The notes under the pieces were generated by a model. It had not been told where the DNA came from. It saw nothing but the letters and a program-made list of their open reading frames with translations, and did no database searches. DNA of 64,000 nt, taken from positions 22,287-86,286 of the forward strand of contig NZ_QAJK01000047.1 in NCBI RefSeq assembly GCF_003852515.1, in the 5' to 3' direction. Position numbers and translations under genes: made by a program. The DNA comes from Variovorax sp. KBW07. GTDB taxonomy: Bacteria; Pseudomonadota; Gammaproteobacteria; Burkholderiales; Burkholderiaceae_C. Of the stretch, positions 57,793 through 64,000 are shown in pieces; position 1 is the first letter of the stretch; each line of letters starts with the position of its first letter.

Positions 57793-60252
57793 ATGAACCT
57801 TCCACTGAATCCCGTGAACAACAACTTTCCATTTCGCGTCTCCGCGTGGGGCCGATGCATGGCGGCCGTCGCGCTTTCCTGTGCCGTCCTGGGTTCTGCT
57901 CCGGCATGGGCGCGGCGCGAGGCGCCGGCCACCGCCATCGAGATTCGCCGCACCGCCGATGGCATTCCCCACGTGCGCGCCAACAGCTGGCGCGGGCTGG
58001 GCATCGGTGTGGGGCAGGCGCAGGCCGAAGACGCGCTGTGCACGCTGGCCGATGCCTTCGTGACCTACAGCGGGCAGCGCTCGCTGTACTTCGGTGCTGA
58101 AGCCAAGCCAGGCACACGCTCGACCTTCGGCCAACCCGTCAATCTCGATCTCGACTTTTTCTTCAAGGCCTTCGCGGGCGACGACGCGGTCGAGGCCCTG
58201 AAGCGCGAGCAGCCGGCCGATCTCAACGAGTTGATCGCCGGCTACGCGGAGGGCTACAACCGTCACGTGCGCGCGCTCCATGCGCAGCAAACCGGCAAGG
58301 AAGCGGCGCATGCCTGCGCCGACGCGCCGTGGGTGCGAACCATCGGCCCCGAAGACATCTACCGGCGAATGATTGCCGCCGGCCTGGCGGGCGGCTACAC
58401 GCACTTCGTCTCCGAGATCGTGAACGCGAAACCCGCGGCGGCTGCATCGCCCGCGCCGGCGGACAAGCTCTCGCTGTCGTCGCGGCTCGACATTCCCGTG
58501 GGCGACGCGCGCGGCATCGGCAGCAACGTGCTGGCGTTCGGCCAGGCGGCGGCCGGCGAGCGCGGCGGCAGCGTGCTGTTCGGCAACCCGCACTGGTACT
58601 GGGGCGGGCCCGACCGCTTCTACCAGGCGCACCTTACGCTGCCGGGCAAGCTCGACGTGGCGGGCGTGTCCTTCCTCGGCATCCCGGTCATCATGATCGG
58701 CTTCAACAACGACGTGGCCTGGAGCCACACGGTGTCCGCCGCGCGGCGCTTCGGTCTGTTCGACCTGACGCTGGACCCGGCCGACCCCACGCGCTACCTG
58801 GTCGACGGCCGCTCCGAGCCCATGCAGGCTCGAACGCTGGCCGTGGCGGTGCGCCGGCCCGACGGCACGCCGGACCTGGTGCGCCGCACGCTCTACCGCA
58901 CGCGCTTCGGACCGGTGGTCGATCTTGGCGCGCGCCACCCCGCGCTCGGCTGGAGCGCAGGCAAGGCGCTGGCGATGCGCGACATCAATGCCGACAACCC
59001 GCGCATCTTTCGCAACTTCTTCCGCTGGGACCAGGCGCGTTCGCTCGACGAATTCATCGGCATCCAGCGGGAAGAAGCGGCCATGCCCTGGGTCAACACC
59101 GCGGCCATCGGGCGCGGCGACGGCCGGGCCTGGTACGCGGACATCGGCGCGGCGCCGGGCGTGCCCGACGACCTGCGCACGGCCTGCGCCACGCCGCTGT
59201 CGAAGGCCTTTGCCACCTTCGATGCCGACACGCCCGTGCTCGACGGCAGCCGCTCGGCCTGCGAATGGCAGTCCGCCAAGAATGCGGTGCAGCCCGGCAC
59301 CATGGCTGTAGACCGCATGCCCAGCCTGCTGCGCGAGGACTACGTCGCCAACATGAACGACAGCTACTGGCTCGCGAATCCGGCGCAGCCGTTGACGGGC
59401 TTCGCATCGATCCTCGGCGGCGAGAAAGAGGCGCTGTCGATGCGGGGACGCGAAGGGCACCGCATCGCGGGCGAACTCGCAGCATCGGGCGCGACTTCCG
59501 CCAGGGAACTGGCGCAACGGGTCATGCACAAGACGCTGGAGTCCCGCTCCTACACCGCGGACCGGTTCAAGGTGGCGCTGCTCGATGGCGCCTGCGTGGC
59601 AGGCCAGGTCGAACTGGCAGCCGAAGATGCCGCGTCGAAGGCGCGGACGGTCGACATCCGCCAGGCCTGCGAAGTGCTGCGGCGCTGGCCGAACCGGGGC
59701 GATGCCAACGACCGGGGCGCACTGCTCTGGGACGCCTTCTGGACACGCGTGCAGAAGATTCCCGCCAAGGAGCTCTACACGCAGCCGTTCTCGGCAGCGT
59801 CGCCTTTGCAGACACCGTCGGGCATCAACGCCGCCGATCCGCGCGCGGCGCGTGCGCTGGCCGGTGCCGTCGAGGACATGGCGCGCAAGCAGTGGCCGCT
59901 GGACACGCCGCTCGGCGAACGCCGCTTCACCCGCAGCGAGGGGCGCCAGGTCCCGCTGTTCGGCGGCTGCGATGCCGAAGGCTATTTCACCGTGGCCTGC
60001 GCCAACGAGGGCGACTACACCATGGGCAACCGCTCGCACGGCAATACCTACCTGCAGGTCGTGTACTTCGACAAGCGCGGCGTGCAGGCGCGCACGCTGC
60101 TTGCCCATGGCGAGCGCGAAACCGCGGTGACCGGCGGCGAGGGCCTGGCTCCCGTGGCGCGCTATGCCAAAAAGGACTGGCTGCGCTTTCCGTTCCGCGA
60201 AGAAGACATCGCGCGCGATCCGCAACTGCGGCGCGTGACCGTTCGTCCCTGA
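57793..60252 (+). CDS. PvdQ-like periplasmic acylase (Ntn-hydrolase)
   Basis: An 819-residue exported acylase. The signal peptide is within residues ~15-40 (MAAVALSCAVLGSAPAWA). The conserved order is IEIRRTADGIPHVRANSWRGLGIGVGQAQAEDALCTL, then GIGSNVLAFG, where Ser244 would be the N-terminal nucleophile after self-cleavage, then SVLFGNPHWYWGGPDRFYQAHLTLPG and NNDVAWSHTVSAARRFGL. This is close to PvdQ, which removes the fatty acid from the pyoverdine precursor and also cleaves acyl-homoserine lactones. It is co-oriented with the exporter and monooxygenase genes. In a locus with a fatty-acyl starter, it suggests periplasmic deacylation or acyl turnover. More distant from the acylase at 12-14.4 kb. 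Confidence 0.92.
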   Translation: MNLPLNPVNNNFPFRVSAWGRCMAAVALSCAVLGSAPAWARREAPATAIEIRRTADGIPHVRANSWRGLGIGVGQAQAEDALCTLADAFVTYSGQRSLYFGAEAKPGTRSTFGQPVNLDLDFFFKAFAGDDAVEALKREQPADLNELIAGYAEGYNRHVRALHAQQTGKEAAHACADAPWVRTIGPEDIYRRMIAAGLAGGYTHFVSEIVNAKPAAAASPAPADKLSLSSRLDIPVGDARGIGSNVLAFGQAAAGERGGSVLFGNPHWYWGGPDRFYQAHLTLPGKLDVAGVSFLGIPVIMIGFNNDVAWSHTVSAARRFGLFDLTLDPADPTRYLVDGRSEPMQARTLAVAVRRPDGTPDLVRRTLYRTRFGPVVDLGARHPALGWSAGKALAMRDINADNPRIFRNFFRWDQARSLDEFIGIQREEAAMPWVNTAAIGRGDGRAWYADIGAAPGVPDDLRTACATPLSKAFATFDADTPVLDGSRSACEWQSAKNAVQPGTMAVDRMPSLLREDYVANMNDSYWLANPAQPLTGFASILGGEKEALSMRGREGHRIAGELAASGATSARELAQRVMHKTLESRSYTADRFKVALLDGACVAGQVELAAEDAASKARTVDIRQACEVLRRWPNRGDANDRGALLWDAFWTRVQKIPAKELYTQPFSAASPLQTPSGINAADPRAARALAGAVEDMARKQWPLDTPLGERRFTRSEGRQVPLFGGCDAEGYFTVACANEGDYTMGNRSHGNTYLQVVYFDKRGVQARTLLAHGERETAVTGGEGLAPVARYAKKDWLRFPFREEDIARDPQLRRVTVRP

Positions 60253-60362
60253 GAGGTTGCAAGACGGCGCCGGGCCGGCGCAGCGGCTTGACCCGCCCGC
60301 AAGGCGGGTGATAGCCTGCCGCGCCTTTCCCGGCCCTTCCTCGCCCTCACAGAACGGACAAC

Positions 60363-61652
60363 ATGAAGAACCACGACCACCGCTCCACATCCTCCGTCGC
60401 CCGCGCACACGCACACGCACCCCACCGGATGCGTTCCGCATGCCACGGCGTGCTGCTCGCCTGCGCGCTGCTGGCCGGCGGCAACGCCATGGCCCAGAAG
60501 CCGCACCAGGGCGTGCTCGACGCGGCCACGCAAAGCAAGGATGACGCGCTCAAGATGCTGGAGCGCATGGTCAACATCGACTCGGGGTCGGCCAGCACGG
60601 AAGGCCTGACGAAGGTGCGCGAGATGGCGGTCGAGGAACTGCGCAAGCTCGGCGCGCGCATCGAGACCTTTCCGGCCGAGCCGCACCCCGGCACCAACGT
60701 GGTCGCCACGCTGACGGGCCAGGGCAAGAAGAAGATTTTGATCCTGGCGCACATCGACACCGTGTTCAAGGAAGGCACGGCCGCGGCCAAGCCCTTCTAC
60801 ATCAAGGACGGCCGTGCCTACGGCCCCGGCGTGATGGACAACAAGGGCGGCGTGGTGGCCGGCCTGTATGCGCTGAAGATATTGCAGCAGACCGGCTTCA
60901 AGGACTACGGGCAGATCACCTTCCTGATCGACACCAACGAGGAAGTCGGCTCGGTCGGCACCAGCGCGCTGATCGAGCGCGTCGCCAAGCAGCACGACGT
61001 GGCGCTCAACCTGGAGCCGGGCCGTCCCGCCGATGGCCTGGTGGTCGAGCGCAAGGGCTCGGCCACCGCGCTGCTCGAGGTGAAGGGCCTGGCCGCGCAC
61101 GCGGGCGTGGCGCCCGAGGCCGGGCGCAATGCAGCCATGGAAGTGGCGCACCAGGTGCTGCAGCTTTCGAAGACCGCCGACCCGGTGAAGAAGACCACGG
61201 TCAACTTCACCGTGCTCACGGCCAACGGCCCCACCAACGTGATTCCGGCCGTTGCCAGCGCCAAGGCCGACGTGCGCGTGACCACGCCCGAGGAGTTCGA
61301 TCGCGTCGAGAAAGACATGGTGCGCATCGCGCAGAACAAGCTCATTCCCGAGACCGAAGTGCGCGTGCGGCTGAGCCGGGGCCTGCCGCCCATGCCGCGC
61401 CTGCCTTCGTCGGAAAAGCTGGTGAAGATGGCCGAGGGCATCTACGCCGAGATCGGCAAGAAGCTCACCATCGAGAGCAGTGGCGGCGCGGCCGATGCCA
61501 GCCTGGTGGCGGGTGTCGGCGTACCGGTGCTCGACGGCTTCGGCATCGTGGGCGGCGGCATCCACACGCCGGAAGAGTACGCGGAGGTAGAGAGCGTGGT
61601 GCCGCGTCTCTACCTGTTGTCGCGCATGCTGATGGACCTTTCGGCGAACTGA
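60363..61652 (+). CDS. Exported M20-family metallopeptidase (glutamate carboxypeptidase type)
   Basis: A 429-residue zinc peptidase resembling carboxypeptidase G2. Metal and catalytic blocks are ILILAHIDTVF (His, Asp), YGPGVMDNKGGVVAGLYAL (bridging Asp), TNEEVGSVGTSAL (catalytic Glu pair), NLEPGRPADGLVVERKGSA, and ESSGGAADASLVAGVGVPVLDGFGIVGGGIHTPEEY (late His). The dimerisation domain is between. A signal peptide (MRSACHGVLLACALLAGGNAMAQ) is preceded by a 22-residue His/Ala-rich leader, so translation may begin at ATG 60429 rather than 60363. It follows the acylase by 110 bp with a small GC hairpin (60291-60309) in the gap. Whether it belongs to the siderophore operon is unclear. Confidence 0.92.
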   Translation: MKNHDHRSTSSVARAHAHAPHRMRSACHGVLLACALLAGGNAMAQKPHQGVLDAATQSKDDALKMLERMVNIDSGSASTEGLTKVREMAVEELRKLGARIETFPAEPHPGTNVVATLTGQGKKKILILAHIDTVFKEGTAAAKPFYIKDGRAYGPGVMDNKGGVVAGLYALKILQQTGFKDYGQITFLIDTNEEVGSVGTSALIERVAKQHDVALNLEPGRPADGLVVERKGSATALLEVKGLAAHAGVAPEAGRNAAMEVAHQVLQLSKTADPVKKTTVNFTVLTANGPTNVIPAVASAKADVRVTTPEEFDRVEKDMVRIAQNKLIPETEVRVRLSRGLPPMPRLPSSEKLVKMAEGIYAEIGKKLTIESSGGAADASLVAGVGVPVLDGFGIVGGGIHTPEEYAEVESVVPRLYLLSRMLMDLSAN

Positions 61653-61682
61653 TCTGCCAGTTCGCGAAAGGCCGGTTGTGCC

Positions 61683-62387
61683 TCAGCCGCGCTTGGGAAT
61701 CGTGAGGCCGGCCGTTACCGCCGGCCGCGCCACGAATGCCTCGAGCACGCGCGCCACGTTCTTGAAATCCTTGAAGCCGACCAGCTCGCCCGCTTCGTAG
61801 AAGCCGATCAGGTTGCGAACCCACGGGAACGTGGCGATGTCGGCGATGGTGTAGCTGTCGCCCATGATCCACGCGCGGTCGGCCAGGTGCTTGTCGAGCA
61901 CGCCGAGCAGGCGCTTCGATTCATTGACGTAGCGGTTGCGTGGGCGCTTGTCTTCGTAGTCCTTGCCGGCGAACTTGTTGAAGAAGCCGAGCTGGCCGAA
62001 CATCGGGCCGATGCCGCCCATCTGGAACATCACCCACTGGATGGTCTGGTAGCGGCCGGCGGCGTCTTGCGGAATGAACTTGCCCGTCTTCTCGGCAAGG
62101 TAGAGAAGAATCGCACCCGACTCGAACAGCGCCAGCGGCTTGCCGCCTGGACCGTTCGGGTCGAGCACCGCCGGGATCTTGTTGTTCGGGTTGAGCGACA
62201 AGAACTCCGGCGACATCTGGTCGTTGGTCTCGAAGCTGACAAGGTGCGGCTCGTAGGGCAGGCCGGTCTCTTCCAGCATGATCGACACCTTCACGCCGTT
62301 GGGCGTGGGCAGCGAATACAGCTGCAGCCGGTCGGGGTGCTGCGCGGGCCATTTTTTGGTGATGGGGAAGCTCGAGAGATCGGTCAT
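61683..62387 (-). CDS. Glutathione S-transferase family protein (YfcG/YghU-like, nu class)
   Basis: A 234-residue cytoplasmic protein. The thioredoxin-fold half is LQLYSLPTPNGVKVSIMLEETGLPYEPHLVSFE, then NPNNKIPAVLDPNGPGGKPLALFESGAILLYLAEKTGKF. TPNG followed by NKIPA and ESGAI is characteristic of the nu-class YfcG/YghU enzymes, which act as disulfide-bond reductases with glutathione. The helical half contains MGGIGPMFGQLGFFNKFAGKDYEDKRPRNRYVNESKRLLGVLD and the N-capping MGDSYTIADIATFPW. ATG 62387 (MTDLSSFP) was chosen; a 12-residue upstream extension is possible. Monocistronic and convergent with the peptidase gene. Confidence 0.93.
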   Translation of the reverse strand: MTDLSSFPITKKWPAQHPDRLQLYSLPTPNGVKVSIMLEETGLPYEPHLVSFETNDQMSPEFLSLNPNNKIPAVLDPNGPGGKPLALFESGAILLYLAEKTGKFIPQDAAGRYQTIQWVMFQMGGIGPMFGQLGFFNKFAGKDYEDKRPRNRYVNESKRLLGVLDKHLADRAWIMGDSYTIADIATFPWVRNLIGFYEAGELVGFKDFKNVARVLEAFVARPAVTAGLTIPKRG

Positions 62388-62444
62388 TGGGTCCGTTCCT
62401 TTTCCTGAAATTAATGGCGGCACGAGCGCCGGATTCTGCCCGTG

Positions 62445-63413
62445 TCAGGCTGCCGGCGTGCGCGCTTGGCCTTGCAGCCGCGGCAGCACGTCGCGCCCGA
62501 GTTCATTGATCACGTCCATCGCCGGCCGCGGCCCGCGCAGCAGGTTCAGCAGCACGTGGCTCACGCCGGCGTCTTCCATGCGGTCCAGGTAGGCGATGAG
62601 CGCATCGCGGCCCGTGCGCAAACCCAGTTCGATGGGCTCGGCCGGCGCATCGGCGCGCTCCAGCAGATCGAGCTGCAGCGACTGCACGAACGGCTTCGGC
62701 TCGCTGCCCGCGCGCTCGCGCAAAGCCGTTTGCCACAGCCCGATGCGCCCCTGCTGGCGTGCTTCGTCGCGGTGGTAGGTGGCCCACCCGTCCGAATGCG
62801 TGGCCGTCCACTGCAGCGACTGCCGCGCCGACCCCACCACCAGCATGCCGATGCGCGAAGAGGGCGGCGCCATCAGGTCGTAGCCGCCCGTGGCGTCATG
62901 CAGCAAGGCACGCTCGGCCGGCTCCGGCGAGAGGGCCGAGCGCACGATGTTCCACCGTTCGCGAAAGGTCTCGGCCCGCATCGCGATGTCTTCCTTGAAG
63001 ATCGCGAATTCCGCTTCGCGGTCCCCCGAGCCCAGGCCCAGGATGAAGCGGTCTTGCGACAGGCGGTTCAACGACAGCGCGGCCTTGGCCACATGCAGCG
63101 GATGGCGCAGCGGCAGCACCGCGGCGGCCGTGCCAAGCGCGATCTGCTGCGTCGATGCCGCGAGGGTGGCGAGCCAGATGAACGGCTCGTCGAGCACCGA
63201 GATTTCTTCGCCCTGCGGCACCATGACCGGCACGTCGCGCGTCCACAGCGCCGCAAAGCCGAGCGCATCGGCAAGCTGCGCGGCGCGGCGTTCGTGTTCG
63301 AGGTCGGCCATGGCGGCATTGGCGCGGGTGGCTCGGGTGGTGGGCGTCATCAGGCCCAGGGTAAGGCGGCCGGCGAGCAGCGTCTGCCGGTAGGCGCGGT
63401 TGAACTCTGTCAT
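62445..63413 (-). CDS. Luciferase-like (LLM class) flavin-dependent oxidoreductase
   Basis: A 322-residue TIM-barrel monooxygenase of the bacterial luciferase superfamily. LTLGLMTPTTRATRANAAMADLEHERRAAQLADALGFAALWTRDVP is the N-terminal region. ALGTAAAVLPLRHPLHVAKAALSLNRLSQDRFILGLGSGDREAEFAIF is the flavin-binding core typical of the family. MLVVGSARQSLQWTATHSDGWATYHRD is the conserved C-terminal block. Substrate and reductase partner unknown. The start is ATG 63413; the frame is open 53 codons further up, but the added part is unlike the family. It is divergent from the SnoaL-like gene with 121 bp between the starts. Confidence 0.9.
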   Translation of the reverse strand: MTEFNRAYRQTLLAGRLTLGLMTPTTRATRANAAMADLEHERRAAQLADALGFAALWTRDVPVMVPQGEEISVLDEPFIWLATLAASTQQIALGTAAAVLPLRHPLHVAKAALSLNRLSQDRFILGLGSGDREAEFAIFKEDIAMRAETFRERWNIVRSALSPEPAERALLHDATGGYDLMAPPSSRIGMLVVGSARQSLQWTATHSDGWATYHRDEARQQGRIGLWQTALRERAGSEPKPFVQSLQLDLLERADAPAEPIELGLRTGRDALIAYLDRMEDAGVSHVLLNLLRGPRPAMDVINELGRDVLPRLQGQARTPAA

Positions 63414-63534
63414 GGGCGCAAATGATCGCATCGATCGCTTTCCACGTTTCGTCGTGGGGCGAAGCGTTCCATGCCAAAGCCTTCCAGACTCGGGGCTCAT
63501 CCACACGTTCCTGAAGACAGGCAAGCAACCAACC

Positions 63535-63969
63535 ATGCACAGCGACAGCACCGAAGCGGACATCCGCCACATCTACGAACAATGGCACCAGACAGTGGTG
63601 GCACGCGACATCGACGGCCTGATGGCGCTGTATGCCGAAGACGCGATTCTCGAAACGCCGCTGATTCTTGCGGCGATGCCTTCAAGTACCGTGGGCATGC
63701 TGGAAGGCAAGGCAGCGATCCACGCGTTCTTCGCAGCGGGCCTGCGCAAGTTGCCGGGTGAGCTGGGGCGCTGGTATCGCACGGGCACGTTCTTTTCGAA
63801 CGGACGGCAACTGACCTGGGAGTACCCGCGGGATACGCCGCAGGGCAACCAGATCGATCTGGTCGAGGTGATGGACGTTGCCGATGGGCTCATTGCGCAC
63901 CACCGTGTTTACTGGGGGTGGACCGGGTTTCAGTCGTTGCTTGGTATTCGGTCGCTTGCGATGTCTTAG
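63535..63969 (+). CDS. SnoaL-like/NTF2-like domain protein
   Basis: A 144-residue protein of the nuclear transport factor 2 / SnoaL alpha+beta-barrel fold. DIRHIYEQWHQTVVARDIDGLMALYAEDAILETPL is the characteristic N-terminal helix pair plus strand; VGMLEGKAAIHAFFAAGLRKL and RQLTWEYPRDTPQGNQIDLVEVMDVADGLIAHHRVYWGW complete the sheet. Members range from ketosteroid-isomerase-like enzymes to small-ligand binders; the substrate is not predictable. ATG 63535 was chosen because the fold begins within a few residues; the frame is open 45 codons upstream. Last gene in the window. Confidence 0.85.
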   Translation: MHSDSTEADIRHIYEQWHQTVVARDIDGLMALYAEDAILETPLILAAMPSSTVGMLEGKAAIHAFFAAGLRKLPGELGRWYRTGTFFSNGRQLTWEYPRDTPQGNQIDLVEVMDVADGLIAHHRVYWGWTGFQSLLGIRSLAMS

Positions 63970-64000
63970 GGGTTGTCGTTTCGTTCATTCGGGGCGACGC

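Noticed and set aside
60291-60309. Terminator between the PvdQ-like acylase and the M20 peptidase
   Set aside because: ACCCGCC/GGCGGGT forms a hairpin but lacks a T-run; too weak to call a terminator.

Overview
The window is high-GC DNA from a betaproteobacterium, most likely a Variovorax or a close relative in the Comamonadaceae. The evidence is an HU protein with a long Lys/Ala/Pro tail, a Bug-type solute receptor, and above all a hybrid FAAL/NRPS/PKS siderophore locus of the kind described for the variochelins, lipopeptide siderophores of Variovorax boronicumulans. The species call is inference. I see no insertion sequence, prophage, CRISPR array or replication origin.

Layout. Positions 1-1600 hold the 3' end of gltX and a tRNA array (Ala-GGC, Glu-TTC, Asp-GTC) with its own promoter and terminator. 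Positions 1.7-9.8 kb are housekeeping and accessory genes: HU, a UshA-like 5'-nucleotidase lipoprotein, a DUF418 membrane protein, and a TetR regulator divergent from a peroxiredoxin-like gene across two palindromes. Positions 8.7-14.4 kb hold an AraC regulator divergent from a cassette of TctC/Bug receptor, racemase-like protein, RidA and a lipoprotein Ntn-hydrolase acylase. Positions 14.4-16.6 kb are a minus-strand operon of two roadblock/LC7 proteins, a small GTPase and an unknown protein, resembling the GTPase part of actinobacterial conservons. A SYLF lipoprotein and a ParB-like protein follow.

The siderophore locus runs from about 18.5 to 60.3 kb. A phosphopantetheinyl transferase diverges from an ECF sigma gene whose promoter is covered by a Fur-box-like sequence. 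Then follow a mini-FecR protein, MbtH, a type II thioesterase and five assembly-line genes with eight carrier domains: FAAL-T-C-A-T; KS-AT-KR-T; C-A(Ser)-T-C-hydroxylase; degenerate C-A(Asp)-T; C-A(Thr)-T-dual E/C-A-T-E-C-T. Beyond a perfect 17-bp hairpin terminator lie a minus-strand group (TonB receptor with Fur box, hydroxyornithine formyltransferase, FhuF-like reductase) and a plus-strand group (PvdE-like exporter, ornithine N5-monooxygenase, second mini-FecR, PvdQ-like acylase).

Reading the lines together, I infer a fatty-acylated peptide. Two adenylation domains share a specificity pocket and may both load N5-formyl-N5-hydroxyornithine; the first such residue would be extended by a reduced, possibly methylmalonate-derived ketide, followed by Ser, beta-hydroxy-Asp, Thr and the second modified ornithine. 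Two hydroxamates plus one beta-hydroxyaspartate would give hexadentate iron binding. Points the known model does not settle are the terminal C-T module without adenylation or thioesterase domains, the periplasmic acylase, the two FecR fragments, and the possible internal start that could release the hydroxylase.

The right flank (60.3-64 kb) holds an exported M20 peptidase, a YfcG/YghU-like glutathione S-transferase, a luciferase-like monooxygenase and a SnoaL-like protein.
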